Source: Actinomycetota bacterium
Lineage (GTDB): Bacteria > Actinomycetota > UBA4738 > HRBIN12
Reading direction: 5' to 3'
Length of the DNA stretch: 64,000 nt
Assembly: GCA_040881665.1 (NCBI GenBank)
Contig: JBBECT010000004.1
Span: forward strand, 320,303 to 384,302
The notes below the pieces were generated by a model, which did no database searches, was not told the DNA's origin, and saw only the letters and a program-made list of their open reading frames with translations. This document shows, piece by piece, positions 25,791-34,154 of this stretch; position 1 is the stretch's first letter, and every line of letters starts with the position of its first letter. A program made the position numbers and the translations under genes.

Positions 25791-26933
25791 ATGGTGGAAA
25801 CCATCGCCCCCGTGGTCCACGGGGGACGCCGCGCCAGGTGGGCCCTGGATGTCGCGCTCCACGTCGTGGGCGCCACGCTCGCCGCCGCGGTGTTCGGAGC
25901 GCTGTTGGGTGGCATCGGCACGCTGCTGGGAGCACCGTTCGGCGCCGCCGGCCTGCTCCTGCTCGCCGCGGTCGCGGTCGTCTACGGCGTTGCCGAGGCC
26001 GCGCGACTGGGCGTGCCGATTCCCCAGGCGCGGCGGCAGGTCCCCGACTGGTGGCGCACGTTCTTCTCGATGCCGGTCTTCTCGTTCCTGTACGGGGCGG
26101 GTCTCGGGGTCGGGTTCCTGACCTACCTGTCGCGAGGAACGCTGATCGCCGTGACCGCCGCGTGCGTCGCGAGCGGGCGGCCGCTGACGGGGCTGGTCTC
26201 GATGGCCCCGTTCGGGTTCGCACGGTCGGCGGTCGTGCTGCTCGCGGCCGGCGCGACGACGCGCGAAGCCGCGGCCGCCCTCGTCGATCGTCTCGCGGAG
26301 GCGTCGCGTTCGGTCTGGTGGCGCATCGCCAACGGCGCCGTCCTGTTCGCCGTCGCGCTCACCGCCGGTCTGACCGCGCTCGACACCGGTGGTGACGGAG
26401 CGGGGCTCGAGCGACTGCTGCCGGCGGCGCTCGCGGCACTCTTCGGCTGGGCTGGCTTCGCGAAGCTGCTCCGCCCACGCGCGTGGCGCCGTTCGCTCAC
26501 CGACCACCGGTTTCCCCGGCGCGTCGCGTCGGTGGCCGGGTTCGGCGTTCCGTTCGCGGAGCTCGCGGTCGCGGCGCTCGCCGTCCTCGGCTACGGCCGC
26601 GCCGCGGGTGTCGCCGCCGCGATCCTCACGGTGGTGTTCTCGGCCGCGGTGCTCCGTGCGCGGGGGTTCGCCGAGGGACAGGTCCCGTGCGGTTGCTTCG
26701 GGGGAGTGCGCTCCCGCGACTGGCGTGTGCTCGTGCTCCGCAACCTCGCCGTGCTCGCTCTCTCGATCGCGACCGCGCTCACCGGGTCCGACCCGAGGAT
26801 CGAGTGGCCGGGAACTCCCTCGGGCTCGGAGGTGCTCCCGGCGCTGTTGGCCGTGGCGGGCGTGCTCGTGGGAGGGTGGGTGCTCGTCACGGCCGCGAAC
26901 GCGTTCCGTGCGGGAAAAAGGAGGCAGGCGTGA
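25791..26933 (+). CDS. Polytopic protein with C-terminal MauE domain
   Basis: 380 residues and many membrane helices. The C-terminal about 150 residues match MauE of the DoxX-like superfamily: FGWAGFAKLLRPRAWRRSL, then FGVPFAELAVAALAVLGYG and GQVPCGCFGGVRSRDWR with the CGCFG cysteine pair. MauE supplies disulfide or quinone-linked electron transfer for MauA folding. The N-terminal about 220 residues form another helical bundle (GRPLTGLVSMAPFGFARSAV) that is not part of classic MauE and may be a fused electron-transfer module. The stop overlaps the next gene (GTGA). Confidence 0.75.
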   Translation: MVETIAPVVHGGRRARWALDVALHVVGATLAAAVFGALLGGIGTLLGAPFGAAGLLLLAAVAVVYGVAEAARLGVPIPQARRQVPDWWRTFFSMPVFSFLYGAGLGVGFLTYLSRGTLIAVTAACVASGRPLTGLVSMAPFGFARSAVVLLAAGATTREAAAALVDRLAEASRSVWWRIANGAVLFAVALTAGLTALDTGGDGAGLERLLPAALAALFGWAGFAKLLRPRAWRRSLTDHRFPRRVASVAGFGVPFAELAVAALAVLGYGRAAGVAAAILTVVFSAAVLRARGFAEGQVPCGCFGGVRSRDWRVLVLRNLAVLALSIATALTGSDPRIEWPGTPSGSEVLPALLAVAGVLVGGWVLVTAANAFRAGKRRQA

Positions 26934-27721
26934 GGATCCGGACGGACACGCGGTGGCGGACCGTGCCCCGGATCGGGGTGTCGGCGGTCCTCACCGCTCT
27001 GGCCACCTCGGCCCTGCTCGTGCTGAGCGCGCTCCCGGCGGCGGCCGTCCACGAGCAGGTCGCCGATCCGAACGACGCGGACGGCCGGTTCGACGTCCGG
27101 TTCGTCGACCACGCGCACAAGGCGCGTCCGCGGCGGTGGTTCGTGACGATGTACCCGAAATGGACCCTGCGGAACACATGGGACACGGGGTACATGGTCC
27201 TCAACCTCGACACGACCGGCTCGCCCGACCTCGACTACTACGTCGTGGTGAGCTCGAACGGCAAGCGCCTCCTCGCGCAGGTGCATCGCGACCGCGCGCG
27301 AGGCAGGGACCCCGTCATCGCCAAACCGCGGGCCTGGAAGAAGGGCCGGACGATCGGTCTCGAGGTTCCGTGGAGCAAGCTGAACATCGGCGACCAGCGC
27401 CTCCTCTACCGCTGGTCGGTGCAGACGCTGTGGACCGGGAAGGGATGCCTGCGCACGTGCTTCGACTTCGCGCCGAACGGCGGCGAGTGGGTCGAACAGC
27501 TCTACGAGGAGGAGGACCCCAAGGACCCGCCACGGCATAGCGACGCGGGACCCGAACCGACGACCGACCCCTCGGAGCCGTCCGCACCGTCGGAGTCGCC
27601 CGAGCCGTCCGAACCCGCCCCCGAGCCGACCGAGGCCGGCCCGTCTCCGACTTCGCCGACCCCGGATCCCACCTCTCCCGCGTCCACCGGCATCGCGTCA
27701 CCCGATCCCTCGCCCGGGTGA
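26930..27721 (+). CDS. Secreted protein with Pro/Glu/Ser/Thr-rich tail
   Basis: 263 residues. A Sec signal peptide ([20 protein letters not shown], cleavage near AAA) leads to a domain of about 145 residues with immunoglobulin-like beta pattern ([14 protein letters not shown], then [20 protein letters not shown] and [11 protein letters not shown] with one cysteine pair). The last about 75 residues are [15 protein letters not shown]-type repeats, like a wall-spanning stalk. No sorting motif is present. Start GTGA overlaps the MauE-like stop, so it belongs to the cassette operon. Function not recognised. Confidence 0.7.
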   Translation: MRIRTDTRWRTVPRIGVSAVLTALATSALLVLSALPAAAVHEQVADPNDADGRFDVRFVDHAHKARPRRWFVTMYPKWTLRNTWDTGYMVLNLDTTGSPDLDYYVVVSSNGKRLLAQVHRDRARGRDPVIAKPRAWKKGRTIGLEVPWSKLNIGDQRLLYRWSVQTLWTGKGCLRTCFDFAPNGGEWVEQLYEEEDPKDPPRHSDAGPEPTTDPSEPSAPSESPEPSEPAPEPTEAGPSPTSPTPDPTSPASTGIASPDPSPG

Positions 27722-28515
27722 TGGAGGAGCGCAGGCTCGGTCGCGATGGCCCGGAGATCCCGGTCGTGGGCCTCGGCACGTGGGAGGTCTTCGACGTCGA
27801 ACCTTCGCAGGTGCCGGCTGCCCGAGAGGTCGTCACCACGGTGCTCGATGACGGCGGCCGGTTCCTGGACTCCTCCCCGATGTACGGGCGGGCCGAGCGC
27901 GTCCTAGGCGAGGCGCTGGGCGATCGCCGTCCGAACGCGCTCGTCGCCACGAAGATCTGGACCGATTCCCTCGACGAGGGTCGCGCGCAGTTCGAGGCGC
28001 AGCTCGGCTTCTTCGGGGGTGTCGTCGACCTCGAGCAGGTCCACAACCTCGTCGCATGGCGAGAGCATCTCGACTGGATCGAACGGGAGCGAGACCGCGG
28101 GACGATCCGCTGGCTGGGAGCGACCCACTACGACACCTCCGCGTTCGACGAGCTGGAGACCGTGATGCGAACCGACCGCCTCGACTGCATCCAGGTTCCC
28201 TACAATCCGCACGAGCGCGAGGTCGAGGAACGCATCCTGCCCCTGGCCGAAGAGCTTGGTCTCGGGGTAATCGCGATGCGGCCACTCGGCCAGGGTTCGG
28301 TGGTGCGCCGCGCTCCCGCTGCCGATGATCTCTCCGGACTCGGCGTGCGCTCGTGGGCGGAGGCGCTCCTCACGTGGTGCCTCTCGGATCCGCGCATCAC
28401 CGTCGCGATCCCGGCGACGTCGAGCCCGTCGCACGCGGCAATGAACCTCCAGGCTGGAACGGGCCCCTGGTTCGACGAGCCGCAGCGGGCTCAGGTCGCC
28501 GCCCTGACCTCCTGA
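27721..28515 (+). CDS. Aldo/keto reductase
   Basis: 264 residues, a TIM-barrel NADPH-dependent oxidoreductase. The start [20 protein letters not shown] is typical. Catalytic residues appear as D and Y in [13 protein letters not shown] in VATKIW and H in EQVHNLVAW. The cofactor end is [20 protein letters not shown]. Shorter than many members, so some loops are trimmed. ATG 27721 is preferred to GTG 27718. It abuts the preceding stop and is probably the last gene of the operon. Substrate unknown. Confidence 0.88.
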   Translation: MEERRLGRDGPEIPVVGLGTWEVFDVEPSQVPAAREVVTTVLDDGGRFLDSSPMYGRAERVLGEALGDRRPNALVATKIWTDSLDEGRAQFEAQLGFFGGVVDLEQVHNLVAWREHLDWIERERDRGTIRWLGATHYDTSAFDELETVMRTDRLDCIQVPYNPHEREVEERILPLAEELGLGVIAMRPLGQGSVVRRAPAADDLSGLGVRSWAEALLTWCLSDPRITVAIPATSSPSHAAMNLQAGTGPWFDEPQRAQVAALTS

Positions 28516-28603
28516 TCCGCCGGGGTCAGGGCCGCTGATCGCCACCGATGAGTTTCGTCGCGGTCTGCTGTCTAATGGGGAAAGGACGAGCGAAGGAGGA
28601 GCG

Positions 28604-28969
28604 ATGGATCTCAACAGCGTCTTGATCGGATCCGAGGACCCGAAACGCCTGGCGGACTACTACACGAAACTCTTCGGCGAGCCGCAGTGGAACGAGGGCG
28701 GCTTCACGGGGTGGATGATCGGCTCCGGCGCGATCACCGTCGGTCCGCACGACCAGGTGAAGGGGAAGAACCCGCATCCGGGGAGGATGCTCCTGAACAT
28801 CGAATCCCCCGACGTGAAAGCCGACTTCGCCCGGCTCGCGGCGGCGGGTGCGACTGTGGTACAGGAGCCGTACCAGCCGGAAGGCGCGCCCCAGGAGGCC
28901 TGGATCGCGACGCTCGCCGACCCGGACGACAACTACTTCCAGCTCATGAGCCCGATGACGGAGGGGTAG
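28604..28969 (+). CDS. VOC-family (glyoxalase/bleomycin-resistance-like) protein
   Basis: 121 residues, two beta-alpha-beta-beta-beta units: MDLNSVLIGSEDPKRLADYY opens the first and LLNIESPDVKADFARLAAAG the second. It ends with LADPDDNYFQLMSP, where the Glu position of the metal site is Gln. A strong GAAGGAGGAG ribosome site precedes it. The vicinal-oxygen-chelate superfamily covers dioxygenases, isomerases and drug-binding proteins, so function is open. Confidence 0.85.
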   Translation: MDLNSVLIGSEDPKRLADYYTKLFGEPQWNEGGFTGWMIGSGAITVGPHDQVKGKNPHPGRMLLNIESPDVKADFARLAAAGATVVQEPYQPEGAPQEAWIATLADPDDNYFQLMSPMTEG

Positions 28970-28977
28970 CTCTGGAT

Positions 28978-30588
28978 CTAAGTCTCCTCGTCTCGTCCGG
29001 CGGCCGCGCTCGGATCCCAGCGGCCGTACGATCCCGAAACCGGATATGTGGCCGTGGAGACCAGATCGTATCCGCGCGGGAACGACCGTTTCGCGACCCG
29101 CGACGATCCCGAAGGAGGGCTCAACGCTGACAGGAGTGCGACAGCGAGAGCGTCGATCTCGGGAAGCGTCTCGATCCCGACCGCGATCCGAAGGAACGAG
29201 CGACGCTCGTTGGCAACCGCGTAGATCCTCGTCGTGTCGAAGCCGAAGCTCGTCCCTGCCACCAGTGGAACTCCACCGTCGCGCGCGGCACACAGGGCCG
29301 CGTCGACGAGCGCGTCGCAATCCGAATCCGCGGTAGCGACCGTCAGGAGGCCGCCGCGGAAGGGGAGCCCGCGACAGACCCGGTGTGAGGGGTGGCGCTC
29401 GAGCGATCCGTGCTGCACGTCGAGTGAGCCTGCGAGGAGGCGAGCGAGGTGCTCGGTATTGCCCCCGATCCGATCGAGTCGGCGCATCAGCATCGTCCGA
29501 TCGGGCGGAGGCAGGACGATCGGCGAGATCGCCGCGACGTTGGCTCCGAGGTGTTCTCGGTACCGGTCCAGCCGCTCGGCGTCCTCATCGACCGCGACGA
29601 TGAGTCCCGCGGTCGTCAGGTCCATGCCGAACTGCGGGTATTTCGTGAGGCTCTCGTGGACGATCAGCCGCACGTGAGCCGCATCGTCCGAGGCGAGCTC
29701 CCACGGGAGCAGGGACGACGACAAGCACGTGTTGTCGACCACGAGGTAGGTTTCGGACTCGACCTCACGCAGGGCCGCGCACGCCTCTGCGAGATCCGGA
29801 ACGATCACGCCCGCCTCGTTACAGAGGGAGTCGAGGAACACCGCCACCGGCCGGTGGCGCGCAACCGCGGTTCCGATCGCCCCCGGGATCGACTCGTCGA
29901 CGTCGATGAGCTGGCTCCCGAGGGCCGAGCGAAGCAGTCCGGCACACTCGTGATAGCTGTGCCGTCCCATGAGGACCGGGCCGCGGAGGTGCCCCTCCAT
30001 GGCCAGGTACGTCATGATCGTGGTGAACGCGGACATGCCGCAGCTCGTCATGATCGCTCGTTTCCCGTGACCAGAGGGTCCCAAGGATGCGACGTAGTCC
30101 CGTTCATACCCAGCGGCATCGTGGTGACGGTCTCGCTTGTAGTCGTCGTGGCGTGCCCTGATCGAGCCCATGTGGCGGCCCGCCGCGGGCGTGCCGGAAT
30201 GTTGCGTCGATGGCGATTGCCAGTCGGTGGAGATCACGGTCGTTGCCGAGAGCCCGACCTCGGTCCGAACGAGGTCAGACATCTCACGCCTGCGTCGTGA
30301 CAGCTCACCCAGCTCACCGATCCCCGCCTCGCGTGCCGTCGATCCGAGGTTTCGGAGCGCTCGGAGCAGACGTCCGTGACGATCGATCGTGCGCTCGAGC
30401 TCGTGCTCGTAGAGCATCCTGGTGCCGGGGAAGAACCCGCCCCGGCTGCCCGCGATGTGGGACCGCAGGCGCTCCAGCCGCGCAAGCCCCGCGCCCACGA
30501 CGAACGCGAGCGATCCGAAGTCTTCGGACAGGTCGGCCCCCGCGCTGCGTCCCAGGCGGTCCGCTTCGCGGGCTGATGTCATCGTCAT
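28978..30588 (-). CDS. Cys/Met-metabolism-type PLP enzyme with N-terminal extension
   Basis: 536 residues. The C-terminal about 400 residues look like the cystathionine synthase/lyase group of fold-type I enzymes: TSCGMSAFTTIMTYLAMEGH binds phosphate, ETYLVVDNTCLSS holds the Asp that contacts the PLP nitrogen, and HESLTKYPQFGMD has the schiff-base lysine K316. The first about 130 residues are not part of the fold seen in that group. It lies divergent to the MurF-like gene across a 75-bp gap that must hold both promoters. Likely reactions are gamma/beta elimination or replacement on an amino acid; the true substrate is unknown. Confidence 0.75.
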   Translation of the reverse strand: MTMTSAREADRLGRSAGADLSEDFGSLAFVVGAGLARLERLRSHIAGSRGGFFPGTRMLYEHELERTIDRHGRLLRALRNLGSTAREAGIGELGELSRRRREMSDLVRTEVGLSATTVISTDWQSPSTQHSGTPAAGRHMGSIRARHDDYKRDRHHDAAGYERDYVASLGPSGHGKRAIMTSCGMSAFTTIMTYLAMEGHLRGPVLMGRHSYHECAGLLRSALGSQLIDVDESIPGAIGTAVARHRPVAVFLDSLCNEAGVIVPDLAEACAALREVESETYLVVDNTCLSSSLLPWELASDDAAHVRLIVHESLTKYPQFGMDLTTAGLIVAVDEDAERLDRYREHLGANVAAISPIVLPPPDRTMLMRRLDRIGGNTEHLARLLAGSLDVQHGSLERHPSHRVCRGLPFRGGLLTVATADSDCDALVDAALCAARDGGVPLVAGTSFGFDTTRIYAVANERRSFLRIAVGIETLPEIDALAVALLSALSPPSGSSRVAKRSFPRGYDLVSTATYPVSGSYGRWDPSAAAGRDEET

Positions 30589-30663
30589 GCCTAGGGGACC
30601 AGTTCGAGGGTCAGTTCGGTTCCCGCTCGGAACCTCATCATTCCTGCACCGGTCTTCCCCCGT

Positions 30664-32016
30664 ATGAGGCGATCGCGTCTTGACGACGTTGCCGCACGCC
30701 TCGGAGGCCGCTTGATCGGGCCTTCAGGGTGGGCGTCGGGAGTCATCACCGACAGCCGCCTGGCCTCCAGGGAGACATTGTTCTTCGCCCTCCGAGGCCA
30801 GAGGTCGGACGGGCACGACCATGCCGCGGAGGCCCTCGGACGAGGGAGCTCCGCCGTGGTCGTCGAGGAGGGGCGGGTGCAGCTCGAACCGAGGATCGAG
30901 GTTCGCGACCCGCTGGCCGCTCTGGCGGGCCTGGCGGCAACCGAGCGGTCCGCCTCCTCGGCCCATGTCGTTGCGATCACGGGGTCGACGGGCAAGACCA
31001 CGACGAAGGATCTTCTGGTCTCGATCCTGTCTCTGGCGGGACCGACGCACGCCAGCCCGGAGTCTTTCAACAACCATGTGGGGGTCCCGACGACACTGCT
31101 CGGGGCGGCCTCCGACCCGGCGTTCTTTGTCTGTGAGATGGGCGCCGGGGCCGAAGGCGAGATCGCGGACTACTGTCGGATAGCGCGCCCGGACTCCGGG
31201 ATCGTGACCAACGTGGGCCAGGCGCACCTCGCAACGTTCGGCTCCGTCGACTCGATCGCTCGGGCGAAACGCGAGGTGGTCGAGGCCCTTGCGGACGACG
31301 GGCTGGCCGTCCTGAATCGCGACGACCCACGCGTGATCGCCTTCTCCCGAGGGCTCAGGTCTCGGATCGTGACGTTCGGACGCTCGCGGGCCGCAGACGT
31401 GCGCGCTACCTGCGTGCGTCTCGGAGCGGACGCAAGGGCGAGGTTCACGTTGGTGACGCGCCAGGGAGCCGTGCCCGTCGTCTTACCCCTGCCTGGTGCG
31501 CACATGGTGCCCAACGCCCTGGCCGCCTCGGCTGCGGCGTTGGGCTTGGGCCTGACCCCAGTGCAGTGCGCGGAGGGATTGAGGGCGGCCAAGACGAGCC
31601 GATGGCGGATGCAGCGGTCGGTGACGCCCTCCGGTGTTCGGCTCCTGAACGACGCCTACAACTCGAGCCCTCCTTCGGCCCGCGCCGCTCTGACAACGGC
31701 CCGTCTCATGGCGGGGAGCGGTCGGTTGATCGCGGTGATCGGAGAGATGGCGCAGCTCGGACCCGAGTCCGCGAGGGAGCACCGGTCCCTCGGCCGGTTC
31801 GCGTCCGAACTCCCTGTGGACCGCCTCATCACCGTGGGCGCATCCGCGAGAGCGATCTGGAGCGTTGCCACCGACCGTGGGATCGCCGCCTCGCACTCCG
31901 AGGACCTGGACGGCGTCGACGCAACCCTCGAGGCGATGTGCCGCCCCGGGGATGTCGTTGTTCTCAAAGCGTCCCGCTCGGCCGGCTTCGAGCGGATCGC
32001 GGCGGCGCTGTCATGA
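30664..32016 (+). CDS. MurF-like Mur ligase
   Basis: 450 residues with the three Mur domains. The N-terminal domain has VITDSRLASRETLFFALRG. The central ATPase has GSTGKTTTKDLLVSIL (P-loop near 107-114) and the MurF-specific ESFNNHVGVPTTLL and VCEMGAGAEGEIADYCRIA. The C-terminal domain has RLLNDAYNSSPPSARAAL and VIGEMAQLGPES. MurF adds D-Ala-D-Ala to the UDP-muramyl tripeptide. This gene is outside any division-wall cluster and is fused by ATGA overlap to an amine oxidase and SbnA-like synthase, so a dedicated amide ligase in a biosynthetic pathway is at least as likely. No ribosome site precedes the ATG, suggesting a leaderless message. Confidence 0.85.
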   Translation: MRRSRLDDVAARLGGRLIGPSGWASGVITDSRLASRETLFFALRGQRSDGHDHAAEALGRGSSAVVVEEGRVQLEPRIEVRDPLAALAGLAATERSASSAHVVAITGSTGKTTTKDLLVSILSLAGPTHASPESFNNHVGVPTTLLGAASDPAFFVCEMGAGAEGEIADYCRIARPDSGIVTNVGQAHLATFGSVDSIARAKREVVEALADDGLAVLNRDDPRVIAFSRGLRSRIVTFGRSRAADVRATCVRLGADARARFTLVTRQGAVPVVLPLPGAHMVPNALAASAAALGLGLTPVQCAEGLRAAKTSRWRMQRSVTPSGVRLLNDAYNSSPPSARAALTTARLMAGSGRLIAVIGEMAQLGPESAREHRSLGRFASELPVDRLITVGASARAIWSVATDRGIAASHSEDLDGVDATLEAMCRPGDVVVLKASRSAGFERIAAALS

Positions 32017-33092
32017 GTTCCGAGGCGGTCGTGGTCGGGGCCGGCATCTGTGGCGCCTCCGCGGCCTACCATCTCGCGGCCCAGGGGGTTCAGACGCTCC
32101 TCGTCGAGCGATCGGGTATCGGGTCGGGCGCGACCGGGGTGGCCCCGGGACTGCTGTGCGGGGGAAGCGATCCTCCGTCGCAGGCCCCCGGACTCGACGT
32201 CCTCAAGTCCTGGGCCCAGGCGCACTACGAGGAGACCCTGATCCCGATCCGCGACGAGCTCCCGAACAGCGCCCTCAGGTGGACGGGGGCCCTGCGCATA
32301 CGCCGGGTCGCCGATCCCCCCGATCCTCCGACCGAACCGGCCCCCGGATCGATCGAGATCGTGAGCGCTCGCGACATCTCGCAGATCGATCCTTCGTTGC
32401 ACGCACCGCTGGGGGGGAGCTGGTTCCCCGAGGACGGGAACGCCGATGCCCCGGCGATCGCGAGGGCCTTCGTGTCGGCAGGCGTCGCGACCGGGAAGCT
32501 CGCGCTGGATCATGCCGACGGCATCGAGGTCGTCGCCCCGGGGGGCGCGGTCACGGGGTTGCGTACGACGTCGGGCACGATCGACTGCTCGACGCTCGTG
32601 GTGGCGACCGGAAGCGACGAGCGAGGGCTCCTCGCACGGCTCGGCCCGGAGCTCGCACCGGTGCGGGGGCAACTGCTGGTCGACCGTGGGACGCCACACC
32701 CCCGGGTCGTGTGCCGCTACGGCCGCACCTACGCGGTGGCGCGAGGAGGCTGCACACTGATCGGTGCAACCGAGGAGCGTCTGGGTTTCGACACCACGCC
32801 GGATCACCGGAAGCTTCGGGTGCTCGCCGGTGAGTGGGGGGAGCTGATGGGACGGGGGCTCGTCGATCCCGAGGTGAGAACGGGCTTCCGGTCGGCGACC
32901 TCGGATGGGGCCCCGTTGATCGGTCGGCACCCCGGCGTCCGAGGCCTCTACATCGCCTCGGGGCTGTATCGGGATGGCGTCCTCCTCGGGCCCGCCGCGG
33001 GCGCGGCCATCACCCGCGTGGTGACTGCGGGAGTGGCGCTTGCTCCATGGGATCGGTTCGATCCCGCTCGCCTGATCGAAGGTGCCGCATGA
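32013..33092 (+). CDS. FAD-dependent amino acid oxidase / glycine-oxidase-like
   Basis: 359 residues. The N-terminal dinucleotide fold reads VVVGAGICGASAAYHLAAQG with the ribose-binding glutamate in LLVERSG. The DAO-type body has VAPVRGQLLVDRG (seen as LAPVRGQLL), GGCTLIGATEE and the C-terminal flavin-contact SATSDGAPLIGRHPGVRGLY followed by [17 protein letters not shown]. The family oxidises glycine, D-amino acids, sarcosine or N-substituted amino acids. ATGA overlaps join it to the MurF-like gene before and the SbnA-like gene after, so all three are translated together. Confidence 0.85.
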   Translation: MSSEAVVVGAGICGASAAYHLAAQGVQTLLVERSGIGSGATGVAPGLLCGGSDPPSQAPGLDVLKSWAQAHYEETLIPIRDELPNSALRWTGALRIRRVADPPDPPTEPAPGSIEIVSARDISQIDPSLHAPLGGSWFPEDGNADAPAIARAFVSAGVATGKLALDHADGIEVVAPGGAVTGLRTTSGTIDCSTLVVATGSDERGLLARLGPELAPVRGQLLVDRGTPHPRVVCRYGRTYAVARGGCTLIGATEERLGFDTTPDHRKLRVLAGEWGELMGRGLVDPEVRTGFRSATSDGAPLIGRHPGVRGLYIASGLYRDGVLLGPAAGAAITRVVTAGVALAPWDRFDPARLIEGAA

Positions 33093-34147
33093 GCTTGGTC
33101 CTGCGCGAAGCAGCCGCGGTCGACTCCGTCTTGGACGTGGTCGGGCACACGCCCCTCGTGCGCCTGAGGCGCCTGCCCGATCCTGCGGGCGCCGACGTGT
33201 TCGTGAAGCTGGAAGGCTTCAACCCCAGCGGCAGCGTCAAGGACCGCTCCGCTCTCGGGATGATCGATGCCGCTGAGGCGGCCGGGTCGCTGGCCCCCGG
33301 CATGACCGTGATCGAGTCGTCATCGGGCAACCTCGGCGTCGCGATCGCGCAGATCGGTGCGGTTCGTGGCTACCGAGTGATCATCGTTGCGGACCGCAAG
33401 GCCTCACCCGCGCAGGTTGCGCTCATGACCGCCTACGGGGCGGAGGTCGATCTGGTCCAGGGTGATCCCCCCGAGGGTCTGCAGCAGGCGCGTTGGCACC
33501 GGGTACGCGAGCTCGCGGCGATCCACGCGCCCGCCTTCATCCCCGATCAGTACGACAACCCCGACAATCCTGCGGCCCACGCTCGGACCACGGGCGCCGA
33601 GCTGCTCGCCGCGCTCGGTGATCGGTTCTCGACGGTGGTCGCGTCGGTGAGCACCGGGGGACACCTCAGCGGGATCGCGGAATGCGTGCGCCCGATGGGA
33701 GTGCGGATCGTCGCGGTGGATATCGCGGGGTCCGCACTGTTCGGGTCCGAGAGCCATCCGTATCTCACGAACGGCATGGGCCTTTCGTGGACGCCCGGGA
33801 ACCTCGCCGACGACCTCATCGACACGGTGGTCGTCGCCGACGACATCACCGCCTTCGAGACCGCGCGAGCGCTCGCACTTCACGAAGGGATCCTCGCCGG
33901 GCCGTCGACGGGGGCGGCCGTGGCTGCCGCGATCGGAGTGGCTTCCACCGCTGCTCCGGAGGACTCCGTCGTGGCGATCGCACCCGACAGGGGTGATCGC
34001 TACGTGGATTCGCTCTTGCAGCCCGACTGGTGCGAGCGGCACGGTATACGGGCGTGGCCGAGCGTTCGGCAAGCTCGGGAGAACCCGAGGCTGGCGTCCC
34101 TCGGCCGCAGCGTGCGGCGGACGCTCGTCGGCCGGGATACGGGATGA
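33089..34147 (+). CDS. SbnA-like PLP synthase (cysteine synthase superfamily)
   Basis: 352 residues, fold-type II. The PLP lysine is K51 in NPSGSVKDRSA; the phosphate/amide loop is ESSSGNLGVAIAQI, and SVSTGGHLSG holds the second glycine loop. It matches SbnA beyond ordinary CysK: VDIAGSALFG, EGILAGPSTGAAVAA and APDRGDRYVDSLLQPDWCER all have close counterparts in SbnA. SbnA condenses O-phosphoserine with glutamate to N-(2-amino-2-carboxyethyl)glutamate, the precursor of 2,3-diaminopropionate. Its usual partner SbnB is absent here; the FAD oxidase next door may replace it. Recognition is from memory of the SbnA sequence. Confidence 0.8.
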   Translation: MSLVLREAAAVDSVLDVVGHTPLVRLRRLPDPAGADVFVKLEGFNPSGSVKDRSALGMIDAAEAAGSLAPGMTVIESSSGNLGVAIAQIGAVRGYRVIIVADRKASPAQVALMTAYGAEVDLVQGDPPEGLQQARWHRVRELAAIHAPAFIPDQYDNPDNPAAHARTTGAELLAALGDRFSTVVASVSTGGHLSGIAECVRPMGVRIVAVDIAGSALFGSESHPYLTNGMGLSWTPGNLADDLIDTVVVADDITAFETARALALHEGILAGPSTGAAVAAAIGVASTAAPEDSVVAIAPDRGDRYVDSLLQPDWCERHGIRAWPSVRQARENPRLASLGRSVRRTLVGRDTG

Positions 34148-34154
34148 GTCGCGC

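Noticed and set aside
33089-34147. Ordinary cysteine synthase CysK
   Set aside because: Segments such as APDRGDRYVDS and AGPSTGAAVAA, and the operon context, fit SbnA better than CysK.
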